Assembly (NCBI RefSeq): GCF_003473485.1
Contig: NC_053042.1
Span: 51,671,762 to 51,735,761 of the forward strand
Direction of reading: 5' to 3'
Length of the DNA stretch: 64,000 bases
Origin: Medicago truncatula
Lineage: Eukaryota; Streptophyta; Magnoliopsida; Fabales; Fabaceae
Below the pieces are notes generated by a model. The model was given only the letters and a program-made list of their open reading frames with translations, ran no database searches and had not been told where the DNA came from. Shown here in pieces: positions 1-11,640 of the stretch (positions are counted from its first letter, which is position 1; each line of letters begins with the position of its first letter). The position numbers and the translations under genes were made by a program.

Positions 1-130
1 TCCACGAAAAGCGGCCGCGAAACCCGGTTTTCAGCCGCTTTTGCCTAACGCGCGATGCGGTCGCGTTCTGACGCGCTAGGCTGTTTTCAGCCGCTCCGCG
101 CCGCGTTAGGCCGCTATTGACAACAGAGCC
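1..130. repeat. GC-rich terminal-repeat element, right end only
   Basis: A CpG-rich block in otherwise AT-rich DNA, cut by the window edge. It holds two copies of TTTTCAGCCGCT and an inverted pair GCCTAACGCG / CGCGTTAGGC. It ends in ACAACAGAGCC, resembling the GGCTCTGTTxG terminus of Tourist-like MITEs in this window (compare the ends near 5760 and 46531). It lies downstream of the last visible ArgRS exon, probably in an intron of that gene. The left end and target duplication cannot be seen. Confidence 0.35.
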
Positions 131-398
131 TATTACATAACCAATTTGGACCGTTTAAATCTGAATCCTTGTTGATAATTAATGATACATTTTTCCTTTG
201 TAATTTACCTTCATGTCTGACTATCGGAATACCCTTCGGGCCTTCACCTAACCTATCTCATACACTTCTTATTAGTACTTCTAATGTGACATTCAAGATA
301 AACTAAGTTTGACTAATTGATAGCAGAATTCAAATATTCGTGCAAGTCACATCACAACTTACAAGAAGATATCCAAAAAATTAAAAGTAAAAACTAAC

Positions 399-3300
399 CA
401 AAGTGATGCTAGATCTGTTGAGAAGTAGTTGTAGCCTCCATCTCTTTTCACAGCAATTAGTGGTATGTCTACACCCTCAACAAATATCACACGAGCACCA
501 TCATTGTCTTCAATCAGCCCTAATTTCTCCAGTTTCTCCAAAGTTGGAGGGATTAATGGATTGAAGAAGCTCTCTGGCTGTGGCCAAATATATCGCCCAT
601 CAGTGAACAATAAAACATATAACAATTTTTCAATAAAAAAAAACTGTAATGACACATAAATCAAAAATATTTGATCATTTTATTGCTACACTGTATGCAT
701 TTTCCAATTTAATGCTACACTGTGACCAAATTTTTTGTTGCTGCAATTGCTATATACAGGAAATGGAGCAAAAAGAGAAGTCATAATAATTACATCAGTC
801 TAGTTGAACTGAGAATATAATTCAAACAGAAAAAAACCAAAAAGATTATATATGAGCTAGATATCACATAGTTTCCTAATGTTAAATCAAGCAACCAGTC
901 AAACTTATGATCATCACAGAACAAGGAAAAAGACACAATTTACTTGATAGACAATGTTATATTTGGCTAAAAACACATAATCAAAGCCACACCAAAAACA
1001 GACAATTTCTACAAAACCAAACATATATAAGGCACAGATAGAATTCTGAGGCCCAAAATTATAAGAAACGAAAGAGATGAGAAATTCCTCATCCGAGATA
1101 CAAAAGAAACTAGAACCCTTACCATTTCCTCCAAACGGATTCCAAGGCGCTGATAGACCTTGTTAAATTCAGTCCTACTAATATCGCAAATTTGTTTCCA
1201 TGCCGTGCGATACTTGGGATCCTCCCCACTCTGAAATCAAAATTCAGGCATACAAAAAATGTAAAACCAATTCCCCATGACCTTGCAAATAGGGGGCAGA
1301 AAGAAACAAATCAGAAAAAGAAGAAAAAAATGACATAAAATTTACCTGGAGCTCGACTACTGACAGCTGTGCCTTTTTCTTGAAATCAGGATCACTATCA
1401 AACTTCAATTTTGAGGCCTTATAGAATGCCTAAAAATGCACCAACTCCAATAATTTCAGAATAAGTAAAATAATTTTCCATCGAAGCTAAATAACGATGA
1501 AAACATAAAATGTTGTCTCTAAGACCAATAAACATTGCGACTTCAAGGTTTGATTATTTATACAAATAAGTAATAACTAGTATCTATAGTCAAACACAGG
1601 CCCGGACCTTTATTTCTGAATTCACACCTTGACATCATTTTAATTAAAAAAATGAAAATGGAAGTCTAGATCAGATTTCAAACAGAAAAAACTGTTATTT
1701 TAAATAAATAAAAAATTGCAAACACTGTATAAAAGCAATGTCTGCCAAGAAAACCCATTAGTTATCTTTTTACGGCTGTTGAATGTTCCGTGAAGAAGTA
1801 GCAGCTTATATTATCTATTTAGGTTCCGTGGCATTTATAACAAAATAATTCCTAGATATCTAGGAATGCATAGTTAGTACTTGCATATAATTCAACGACA
1901 ACAAACATGCAGCTAGTTAACCAAAAAAATATATGATAAACACCTACATAAGAAAACTGGTATGAAGTTCATTTCGATATGTTGTCTCACCTGTAGATCT
2001 CCAATATCAGATTCCTTAACATCTTCTGGGTTCGGAAATTTCTCAAATAGGTATGCAATCAGCATCCCGAACTGCAAAATCAATGCATGGACTTTAAGAC
2101 ATATGCTACAATGCTAAAAATGAGATTCTTCATAATAGAATGTTCTATTACTCAAGAAAATATGTCGCAAGTAAACATTGTTATTTTGGTGGCAATTGAA
2201 ATAGTTCGGTATCTAGACTATTTTCTTTATGGGTGGTTACAGCAGCGTTTTTAGAAGGTTACACGATTTCATTTAATTTGCATGAATGGAATTCATGTTC
2301 CCCAGTTATAAACCTACTTACATGGGCTATTGGTCCCAAAGAAAACTAGAAGTTAAATGGTTGTTGCAAAGGAATCACCCAAAGACATAAGGTTGTGAAT
2401 GAAGAAAATTATATAGCTCAAAGACAGAAGGTTATGGATGGAAAAATAACCTAGCTTTGACAGTGTATAGCAATGAACTAGTCAAGCAAATATAATAAAA
2501 ATTTTACCTCCATTTAAACATAAAACTATATTAAAACACAGGGCACAAAATAGCATAGTTTACTTCAGAGATTAAATCTACCTGAGTACCCCAGTCACCG
2601 ATATGATTTCGGCGGATCAGACATTCAGGCTGGCAAAATTCAAGCATTCGTGCCAGTGTGTCCCCAATAATGGTTGACCTCAGGTGACCAACATGCATTT
2701 CTTTGGCTATATTCGGTGAGGAAAAGTCAACCATAACCCTCTTGATTGGAAGTCGAGGTGCCCATGAATCAATACCATCGGTAAGCATCTTCTGTAAGCT
2801 CTGCAGAAGGAATTATTTTCTGTTGAGTGCATAATCCAAACAACACATAGGGAAACACACTACAATTCTAACACTAGCCTAGAAATTTGAGGACACGCAA
2901 ATAGAAATTCAATGAATCACCTTTGATATCCACTTCTTTGATAAGACAATATTGACAAATCCAGGACCCGCAACAGAGCACGATTCTACCATCTCTGATG
3001 GAGGGAGATTTTTCATAATGGCCTACACAAACAAAAACACACACGCATTCAAATTAAACAAAATCTAATTCCAAAGTCAATAATTAATAAAAAAAAAAAA
3101 GGAAATTATCTCTGATTATACCTCTCCGACTGAACGAGGACTTTTGAATTCCGGTCGCTTCCCTTTAATCTTAGCAAAAAGACTCATTGCATTATTACTG
3201 CGTCAAGAATTAAAAAAAAAAACAAATAAGCTTGTTTTGCCAATGTATAGTGCAACTAAAACGCTAAGTGGCTGTTTGGATAAACAGCTTAGTGTATGTA

Positions 3301-3943
3301 TGGTTTTGCGGTGACAAGAATTCATTTTGAGTGAATTGATTTTGGGTAAAAGTGAGTTGAATGTAAAGTGATTTATGGTTGGATGTATTTATGTCAAAGT
3401 GAATTTAACACTAAATTTAAAGCTAAAAGCTACAAATTCTAGTTTCAAATGGAATCAATTCTACAAGGAAAATCAATTCTCCTTTAAATAATCCAAACTT
3501 GATAAAATAACTCTACAACTTCTAGAATCACTTTTGACCCTCCAAAATTGAAAACAAACATATGCTTAATTAAGTGGTTATGAATAAGTTATTTTTAATA
3601 TAAAGTCAAATTAATCTCATATAAGCTATAAGCTATCATGCATGTAAATTAAGTACAATAAGTCAATCCATGAATGGATATAGAGAAAGTTACCATTGAT
3701 AATCAGCATGTTTAACACCGTTTTTTGGAACACAAGCATCAATTAAGGGAACAACATCAGGTTCAGTGGGAACAGTAGCAATGAGAGCTTCCCGAAACAA
3801 CGTAGCCAATTGCTTCCTGACACTCGCAGGAGCATCTAATTCCTATATATAAACAACGAACATCACCGTTATGAAATTACCCGAAAATGATAAATGTAAA
3901 TCGAAACCCAGAAATAATAAATTGATGAACTTACAATGAGCAT
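399..3943 (-). CDS. Arginyl-tRNA synthetase, N-terminal two thirds (3' part outside the window)
   Basis: Class I aminoacyl-tRNA synthetase charging tRNA-Arg. Nine exons read on the minus strand: 3935-3943, 3694-3842, 3122-3197, 2921-3022, 2582-2800, 1991-2071, 1346-1429, 1123-1230, 399-577. All junctions are GT-AG and in phase, giving 335 codons plus two bases. Visible landmarks are the N-terminal tRNA-binding (Arg_S N) region, the family hallmark [16 protein letters not shown] with the HIGH-type signature HVGH at about residues 148-151, GDWGTQFGML, and STDLASLW at the cut end. The rest of the Rossmann fold, the KMSKS-like loop and the anticodon-binding DALR domain lie beyond position 1. The first exon encodes only Met-Leu-Ile. 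No transit peptide is seen, so this looks cytosolic unless an upstream start is used. The similarity to plant ArgRS is strong and from memory; the start is less certain. Confidence 0.93.
3268..3570. repeat. Dispersed legume-type repeat, copy 1 (ArgRS intron)
   Basis: The left part (TTTTGCGGTGACAAGAATTC, then AGTGATTTATGGTTGGAT) matches the starts of repeats near 6711 and 27310. It ends in a complementary style (ATCAATTCTC, CCAAAACAAACAT). It is a non-coding AT-rich MITE-like element in the second ArgRS intron. Confidence 0.5.
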
Positions 3944-3953
3944 GGTTTAACTG

Positions 3954-3956
<3 letters not shown>

Positions 3957-3998
<42 letters not shown>
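3957..3998. repeat. (GA)n/(CT)n microsatellite in ArgRS leader
   Basis: About 20 uninterrupted GA units immediately upstream of the ArgRS ATG. On the gene's strand this is a CT tract, common in plant 5' UTRs near the transcription start. Confidence 0.9.
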
Positions 3999-4001
<3 letters not shown>

Positions 4002-4099
4002 GGCGACGGGATAAGTGTAGAGGCGCTGCAATGCAACCTTCTTCTTCACAAAAGAGGGTATTAGGGTTCAACTTTATTAATCACTGTCTCTTGCATGTA

Positions 4100-4768
4100 T
4101 TTATTTTTTTTGGTTAAATATATTTTTCGTCCTTATAAATATATCAACTTTTCGTTTTAATCCCTCTAAAATTTTCCTTCAACTTTTAGTCTCAAAATTT
4201 TTTCATCTTCACTTTTAGTCCCATCATTTAAAGTAAACTCATATGTAAAATTCATATTTTTGAATAAAATTTTACATAAATATTTATAATATTATAAGAA
4301 TCTATCCCAAAAAACTTTATAATTTTTTAACAAAACATGAATTTAATATGAAGTTTTATATTTTTTATGGTTAAAAATTCATATTAAATTTATGTTTTAT
4401 TAAAAATTCTAATTTTATTTGGAAAATATTTTTAAATATTCTACGCATTTATGTACAATTTCATTTAAAAAATACTAAAATTAACTTAAAAATAAGGACC
4501 AATAGTAGTGATTAAAAAAATGAGTCGCACGAGAATAATTTGAGTGATTATCAAGAGTTTAAACTCTAGATTACTAATTCAACCACTGGTTTAACCAAAC
4601 ATTTTTATTAATTTATTAGTCATCAATCATCATTATAAATTATCAATTATCAGTTATAAGCTGTAAGTTATAAATTATCTCATTAGTCATCCACTATTTT
4701 TACAAACCGAGCCTAAAAACACCTTGTTTGGCAATTGTCTTTTTATAACAAACTTATAGTTTACTTTT
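4100..4768. other. Intergenic: remnants of dispersed repeats
   Basis: Starts with GGTTAAATATATTTTTCGTCC, a sequence seen at the ends of many legume repeats; the matching right end was not found. At 4530-4600 a stretch (AATAATTTGAGTGATTATC, CTCTAGATTA, AATTCAACC) is shared with 21295-21350. No gene seen. Confidence 0.4.
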
Positions 4769-5098
4769 GGGTTAATAATGTTTTACCCCTGTAATATAGA
4801 TCATTTTCGGTTTTCCTCCCTCTAATTTTTTTTTTTTAATTTGATGTTTTTTTTTGTTTTTGACCTTCATGAAAAATCTCACCCCCTGTAATTTGAGCAA
4901 ATTTCGGTTTACATCCTTATTAATTTTAGCAAATTTCGGTTTACCACCTGTCATATTTTCGATTTTGTACGGTCAAAATTTATGAAGATTTAAAACAAAA
5001 AATCTTCAAATTACAAGGACGAAATCCAAAAATATATATTTTACAAAGGATAAAACCGAAGATGACATATATTACAGGGGTTAAAACATTATTAACCC
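4769..5098. mobile_element. Mutator-like MITE with about 35-bp TIRs
   Basis: Ends GGGTTAATAATGTTTTACCC and its near-perfect complement at 5060-5098. Flanks TTTACTTTT (4760-4768) and TTTATTTTT (5099-5107) match 8/9, consistent with the 9-bp target duplication of Mutator-like elements. The interior is AT-rich and non-coding. Confidence 0.75.
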
Positions 5099-5107
5099 TT
5101 TATTTTT

Positions 5108-5928
5108 AAATGTTATTTCAAATAACGTATGAGCATATAGCTTATCATTTTTTTTTTTTCATTTTTACCTTTATTATTTTATCTAAATCCACATTCATCC
5201 TTTATACTTAATTATAATTTGAAAATAATAAAAACGATAACTCACTGATTTTTTTAAAGGAATCAGTGTAATTGTTCATGTTTTACGATAACTGTCCACA
5301 ATTTTTTTCTTTCATCGTTAATAAAATTCTTGTATACAATAGTATACAAATAGATGATAATACGTTGAGAATAAAGGATATGCCCTCACAGTGTAAACCA
5401 ACTCTATATATTTTTTTTAGTGTTGAGAGAGAAAAAACATTTCCCAGTTTCCTGCATAAGTGTACTCTATATATTTTGTTGTCTTAATTGAGTACTTTTC
5501 TATTCCATTTCTTTTGAATAAAAAAAAAATAGTAATGTTTTTTTTACATAATAATAGTATTTTTAAATAACGGTAAAAATGGAATTAAAAAAGTATAACT
5601 TGTTCCATTCCGTCTACTTTCCAAACAATGGAACGGAAACATTTCACAACATATCCAAACAATGGAATGAAATCTGTGTTGCATTATGCTCCGTTCCACT
5701 CCATTCCATTCCCCTCCATTCTGTTCCGCTCCGTTCTGTTCCATCAATCCAAACAGAGCCTAAGTAAAGTTCCTTAGGGACTTTTCGTCTGGTTTTACAC
5801 TAAACATGTTGAAAAAACTGTCAAAAACTAAAACAACTGTTGTGTAAAAAATTATTATAACAGTAGTGTTTAACAGGTGTAGTGTGAGGAACCTGATGAA
5901 CCATGTACATGGAACACCATGTAAGTAT
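5108..5928. other. Intergenic, with Tourist-like right end near 5760
   Basis: AT-rich with no gene. At 5600-5760 is a low-complexity tract of repeated CATTCC/GTTCC units ending in CCAAACAGAGCC followed by TAA, the form of a Tourist-like (PIF/Harbinger) terminus. A matching left end was not convincing. Confidence 0.35.
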
Positions 5929-6427
5929 TAGACATGGCAACAAAACTCGTCCCCGCCCAGACCCGGCCGCCCCCGCCCTAAATTTAACGTGAAAAAACCA
6001 ATTTAACTGGGTGCGGGTGTGGGGGAAATATGAGTTTTTAGTACAGCGACGAGGCCGAGGCCAGAGATGCTTACACCTGTAGCCACCCCCGCCCCGCACC
6101 GGCTTTTTGAAATTTACTTTATTAATTGTTATAATCTTGTTTCCATAAACATCAATCTATTTTAATATACTATAATTCTTTAGAAACATAATTATTATAA
6201 CTATTTTGATCTTTTAAAAAAAGGTTTATCAGATCTTTAATTATTAATATTTTTTTTTATTATTGCTATGAAAAAAATATTCATTTTTTAAGTATTTTAT
6301 AAAAAATAGAGTTGGGTCTTCAATTTTTACCCTCAATATGATTTAGGAATGGGGACGGGTGCATGCAAGCAGGGCCAGGGACGAGGATGCTTAAACCTAC
6401 CTCCGATCCGCCTCGTTGCCATGCCTA
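5929..6427. mobile_element. hAT-type non-autonomous element with perfect 8-bp TSD
   Basis: Terminal repeats TAGACATGGCAAC and complement GTTGCCATGCCTA. It is flanked by identical GTAAGTAT at 5921-5928 and 6428-6435, the 8-bp target duplication of hAT transposons. Subterminal regions are unusually GC-rich (CCCGCCC, GGGGACGGG) around an AT-rich core. 499 bp, no transposase. Related ends occur at 49270-49681. Confidence 0.88.
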
Positions 6428-6710
6428 GTAAGTATCGCCCAATCCATAATTTTGTCATGTAATATTAAATTGATTTAATTAAATTAAAAATCCGAAATTA
6501 ATCAAAACAACAACAGGCTGTTTTCCACCCACCATATTTGCATCTTCCATCCACTAGTTTCACATATCGCTAAATTTCAGTCGGTGTCGCAATATATGTT
6601 TCATCCAATTATTTTCATACCCATTGGCATCGCCCCTGGTTTCTAGTTACGAGAGCTCCCCATAATGTTTCATCTTGATTTTCTCAGTTAACTTTATGAA
6701 AATAAAATTT

Positions 6711-7175
6711 AGCGTGTGTTTGGTTGTGTGGTGACGAGAATTGATTTTAATAAAATTGATTTTGTAAAATTAATTTTGGTTAAAATTGAGTTGAATTTAA
6801 AGTGATTTATGTTTGGATACCTTCAAAACAGAAGTGATTTTTATAAAAATTGTGTTTGGATATTTTGTATTAGAATTGCTTTTGGGTGTATGAAAGACTA
6901 AAATAGGTTTTAACATGTGTGTGAAAAGAAGAGTTAGCAGCATGTAAAAGACAATTAAATTAAAGGGCAAAAAAGAGAAATTCATTGAAACCAAACTCAC
7001 ATGTGGGAGAATTGATTCCAAGAAGCTATGAAATGGAGCTTCATCCAAAATTGATTCTCAAAAGCAAAAAGTATGCTTACAGCAAAAAGGTGAAGATAAC
7101 CAAACACAATAAAATTGATTTTGAAAAAATGATCTCACGTATGGGCTATCTCACCGGGCAACCAAACACTAATTT
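6711..7175. repeat. Dispersed legume-type repeat, copy 2
   Basis: Begins GTGTTTGGTTGTGTGGTGACG with AGTGATTTATGTTTGGATAC downstream, like copies near 3268 and 27310. It ends in the complementary style (CCAAACAC). No coding content. Confidence 0.5.
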
Positions 7176-7375
7176 AATTAGCAATTACGATCTATCACTC
7201 CTATGCAAATGGGTGTCCCTTCATCTTCATTGTCTGCACATTCTTCTCCTCCATTCATATTTTTTTCTCATCACCACTCCTCTTAAAAACTAAACAAAAA
7301 CCACCAACCCAAAAATCTTTTTCATTGTTTTTTGGTTTTAAATTTAGAGGCGCAAACATTTTATAAGATGCATGG

Positions 7376-7431
7376 TGGTGTTGGAGAAGGTGTTCAAACA
7401 TACAATGTTATGACAACCTTCTCCAACATCA
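7376..7431. repeat. Short hairpin (20-nt arms, 16-nt loop)
   Basis: Arms TGGTGTTGGAGAAGGTGTTC (7376-7395) and GACAACCTTCTCCAACATCA (7412-7431) pair at about 17 of 20 positions. It lies in non-coding AT-rich DNA. Confidence 0.6.
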
Positions 7432-7618
7432 TTACTCTTAAAAAAACTAAAACAAAATAGTATATATATATATTTTTTTTTTTTTTTTTTTTTTTGCTTT
7501 TTAGTTTTTTCATTTCACAAATTTTATCGTTTTTGTTTCCTCATTTATTCACCTTGGAGGACATGAAAATGAACAAATGTGAAGTTTTGTTAAAAAACAC
7601 AACATGAGGCACATTCGT

Positions 7619-8351
7619 AGTTAGGTATGGAAATGAGTCGAGTCGAGTCGAACCTGTCTAAGCTCGACTCAACAAGAATCGGTTCGGTTCGAAACTCGAC
7701 TCGAGTTCAAAACGAACATTTTTTTAACTCGAGTTTGATTCGTTTAAAGTTCACAAACAACTCGGTTCGACTCGTTAGGATCAATCCATTTCAATAATTA
7801 ATTACACATTTCAATAACTTTTTTTTGTCAAACATATGCCTTTGACCTTTTTTTTGAAAAAAATAAATTGAAATAAAACTAAACTATTAGGCTAGGCAAT
7901 GCATGTCCACTACCATGAAAGGTAGTTGCACTTTACTACTGTAGCGCATTCCCTATGCCAGAATAAGTTCTACCTTGTGAATCAGGGGATTCACTTCTCT
8001 TATATATATATACTTCTCCTTTCTAATGTTTTTCAAAACTCCCCAAGACCATTTGAGTGTACATGTTTAGGTACTAATTTCTTTTTTTCGCTTTCTCTAT
8101 TATTATATAAATTACATATTGTATAAAAAAATACAAAATAATATTATATATATATATATATCTATCTATTGAGCTGGTTCATGAACCAAACGAGTCGAAC
8201 CATACTTAACTTAAGTTCAACTCATTTATTTAACGAGTTTAGATTTTAACTCAAGTTCGACTCATTTGGTTCGTGAACCAAGTTCAACAAATCAATTATC
8301 GAATCGAATCTCGAACTATTTTCGAGTTGGTTCGGTTCATTGTCAACCCTA
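7619..8351. mobile_element. Degenerate hAT-like element
   Basis: Left end TTAGGTATGGAAATGAG and right end TTCATTGTCAACCCT resemble short-TIR hAT termini. Both subterminal regions are dense in GAGTCGA/TTCGAGT and GGTTCGGTTC motifs, typical transposase-binding clusters. The flanks ATTCGTAG and ATCCGTAA match 6/8, suggesting an old insertion. No transposase. Confidence 0.55.
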
Positions 8352-8515
8352 TCCGTAACTAACTACTGAGGGAATTATAAACCAGCGGCAGTTAACTATT
8401 GAAAATTTCTAAACTGGCGGCAGCTGACTGCCGAAGGATATTTACGTCATTTACATCTGTGTTTTAGCTTCTTTTATATGTGAACATCAATTTTCTAACA
8501 AAATACTCGGAACAA

Positions 8516-9142
8516 AAGAATTTGGATTTCTGCTCTTCCCCCTGCACTTTTCGCTCCCACTCAGCTGAAAAGACCATAATGCCCCTGTGTTATTTAAGTC
8601 ACGCAGCGTGACTTAACTAACGCACCTTATATGTTCTGCGTGAGTTAAGTCACTTACCACTGGCATGTGCGCGAGTTAACTGACGCACGTTGGCCGGTGG
8701 TCAGAACTAAAGAACACACGTTTTTTGGACGGTGTTTCAATGCATTTTAATTGGTTTTGCACGTTTTTGTTAAGTTTTTTGACTATATTTATGGTAAATA
8801 TAACCTATGTTACAATCTCCCCTTATAAATACACCTCTAAACTTCCCATTTTCCTCACATCATCTCACATTTTCACTCCCCTTATGAATCTCCTTTTTTT
8901 CCTTCTTTATTTTGGTGTAAAAAGATAAAGAGGCAAATTTTGGGAATAAAATGATGAGTAGTGAGCAGTTTTCTTGAAAAAAAGAACCAGATTTAGTTTT
9001 ACCCCATGAAAGCTGATTTTCTTGTGGATTTCTTTTAGTTTTACAATCGGAAGTTAGGTTTTCTGGTGGTTTTTTTTTAGTTTTACTCTAGGGAGGTCGG
9101 TTTTCTAGTGGTTTTTATTTTTTCGCATATTTAGTTTTACCC
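8516..9142. mobile_element. Mutator-like element, one end with promoter-like region
   Basis: The stretch from GAATTTGGATTTCTGCTC through GACCATAATGCCCC to the TTAAGTCACGC / GTGAGTTAAGTCAC motifs matches the TIR and subterminal repeats of the complete element at 50508-52126. Downstream is a TATA-like CTTATAAATACACC near 8820. No opposite end or target duplication was found, so this looks like a truncated copy. Confidence 0.55.
8995..9142 (+). repeat. Imperfect tandem repeat, 42-54-bp units
   Basis: Units begin AGTTTTAC at 8995, 9037, 9079 and 9133, with shared later motifs GGTTTTCTxGTGGTTT. About three and a half copies in non-coding DNA. Confidence 0.7.
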
Positions 9143-9721
9143 CATTGTAAATGTAATAAAAATTATATTAATAAAATGATATTATATATATATATATATA
9201 TTATTTTTTGTTAATTTTTGCACTTATTTTATGACTGCGTATTGAATTAATAAATTTGAATAAAGTAAATAAATAAATTAGAATAAATTCAGCGTTAATA
9301 ATAAATAAATTAGAATAAATTGTAATGTGGAATGAAATTAAAAACATTGTCGGAAATATTGCAGGAAACATGTTGTGTTTTACCTTTTTAACTCGATTTT
9401 AATGTCGAAAACAAAAAATTGTGTTGTCTTGAAAAAAATTGGACCAATTGATTCAACCCAAACCACATTGGTTGGTTTGGTTCATATTTTATTTTAAAAG
9501 TCAGTCAAACCAAATCAAACTGCATGTTTTTTTATCTTGCAATTTGAATGACTTTTAGTCTCAAAACCGAACCAAACCGTACCACAAACACACGTAATAG
9601 TATCCATATAGAAAGGTGCCTCATGGCTCAGTCTAGGGTTGGAATATTTTTTATTAGCCGTTGGATAGTGATGTTGTATAGTTATTATCATTATGCTCAC
9701 CACACCAAATACTTTTTAGTT
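9143..9721. other. Intergenic, possible short-TIR repeat
   Basis: AT-rich, no gene. At 9440-9590 there are clustered AACCAAACC / GGTTTGGTTC motifs like those in hAT-type ends, without clear boundaries. Confidence 0.3.
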
Positions 9722-10407
9722 GAGTAAGTATGTAATTTCCCCTAAAATTGTAAGTTTTGTCAATTATTTTCATGATATTAACAAAACTTCAATTACACCT
9801 ATGAAATTTTATAATGTCAATCAATTTACTCAATCCGTCAAATTATTCTGTTAGTCAACGTGACATGACATTCGACTGTCTACGTGACACTGTCACGTCA
9901 CAAGTGGTAATTTTATTTTTTATTTGGAAAAAAAAAATCTGGATTTTTTTACAAATTATGAGCAAATACACGCCCCCCTCAAATTTTGCACTTATGTACA
10001 AAATGCCCATGAACTTAAAAATTTATATATATATTTTTTATCTTTGACTCAAAAGATATTAAAGACAAACAACTAATGCTAGAGTATGAATCTCTTATAA
10101 AACACACGAGAGTAAACTAACACTTTTTTAGTATAAGTTTTGTACAATCCAAATTCTCCAAGTATTTTGCCCAAAAAATCATACATTCAATTCTTCAAGT
10201 AGTATATTGTACATGTGATGTGGCATGCTATGTGGCATTGCCACGTAGACAGTCAAATGCCACGTCATGTTGACTAACAGAAGAATTTGATAGAAGAGGT
10301 AAATTGATTAACGTTATGCAATTTCAGAGGATAACTTAAATTTTGTTAATGTCAGAAAGGTAATTGACGAAACATACAATTTTGAAAGGAAAATTACCGA
10401 TTTACCC
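9722..10407. mobile_element. Foldback element with about 190-bp inverted arms
   Basis: Arms at 9722-9900 and about 10215-10407 are complementary through most of their length. Shared landmarks are ATTGTAxGTTTxGTCAATTA, CTGTTAGTCAAC, GACTGTCTACGTG and CCACGT. The 686-bp element has a non-coding AT-rich core. The 9-bp flanks match only about 6/9, so the family (Mutator-like suspected) is not proven. Confidence 0.7.
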
Positions 10408-10476
10408 ATTTTTATTTTATTCCAAAATTTCCTTTTTCTCTCTCTTATATTTACTTCCATATGACATTCATATCTT

Positions 10477-10880
10477 TTTTTTAAGAAGCTAAGAAAAATT
10501 TATTAAAGTAACACACAACTCCTCAAGCACAAGATGTGCTTAAGAGAACTGAAGAGTGGCAATTACACAAATGTTAAGCCACAACTAGCCAGAAAAGGAA
10601 AAAAAACAATTACACAATCACTTGAAGACAACATAAAGGATTTAGCCTCAAATAGGGGTAATCAAAATCGAACAAGACGTAGTGCGATTTCAGCCACCAA
10701 GACGTTTGGAGTTTAACATTTTCTGCAAGAGTCTCCAGCTGGTCCGACTTGTTGTGGAAAATCCTATTATTACGATATTTCCATATAACAAAAATCATCG
10801 AAATCCAGATAATGGCAAACGCATTCCTTGAGTTTTTGAAAAGCTTTCAAGACCACGCAACTGATAAGAATGAGAAAAAG
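10477..10880 (-). mobile_element. LINE 3' end (5'-truncated)
   Basis: Minus-strand translation at 10610-10840 contains AIIWISMIFVIWKYRNNRIF then VKLQTSWWLKS, the C-terminal tail of plant L1-type LINE polyproteins after reverse transcriptase. On that strand it ends GCTTCTTAAAAAAAA, a poly(A) end at 10477. ATGACATTCA recurs at 10461-10470 and 11042-11051 and might be the target duplication, although it is not tight to the poly(A). Confidence 0.75.
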
Positions 10881-11640
10881 TGTTGCCATCAAGTAGACTA
10901 CAATAATATGAGTTATAAAGACTCCATCAAGTAGTAATTGCTATTTTAATACTCACATTTACGTGCAAGGATGTCTTTTTAAGGAGACACATTCATTGTG
11001 CAATATAAGAGTACTATCATTATCAACTTAAGTTATATTAGATGACATTCAGCTTATGGTTGTAAAAATGCAATCAATTATGTTGACATGATCCGAACAA
11101 ATTAAGGAGATATGTTGTTATGAAAATTCTATACATGTTAATAATTAACTAAAAAACTTCATCTTTCTCATGCAAGTTATTTACTGATTCGCATGACTCA
11201 TCATCACTTTTGACATGTCCATATCTACCATACTTCAGTAGAGGCAATTCTTGGAAAAATACATTTAATTTTCTGTATGCACCAATTTTCTATCATACTT
11301 TTGGGTCATATATTCGAATAAGAATTGCTTTTAATTGCTTTTATGCAGTATGCACTAGATGCTCTGCCAATTACTACATGCTGAAAACATTCATGACTGC
11401 AATGATTATATTAACAAAAAACTTTCTTAGAAAAATACATTTAATTTGCACTAATTGCTTTTATGACTGCAATAAATAGGTAGTAATTGCTTTTAATAAG
11501 AATTACTTTTAATAGAAAAACTTTCTTCGAATAAGAATTGCTTTTAATTGCTTTTACGCAGGATGCACAAATTGCTCTGCACGGCCTTACAATATTTCTT
11601 CTTTGACTCTCAAAAGGTGGCTCGTTTGTGCATCAATTTT
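10881..11640. other. Intergenic with duplicated 55-bp segment
   Basis: No gene. A 55-bp segment beginning TTCGAATAAGAATTGC occurs at 11313-11367 and 11526-11580 (about 5 differences). Shorter AATTGCTTTTA and AAAAACTTTCTT units lie between. Confidence 0.65.

Noticed and set aside
3843-4049. 68-codon frame rich in Leu-Ser
   Set aside because: Translation of the CT microsatellite and ArgRS leader.
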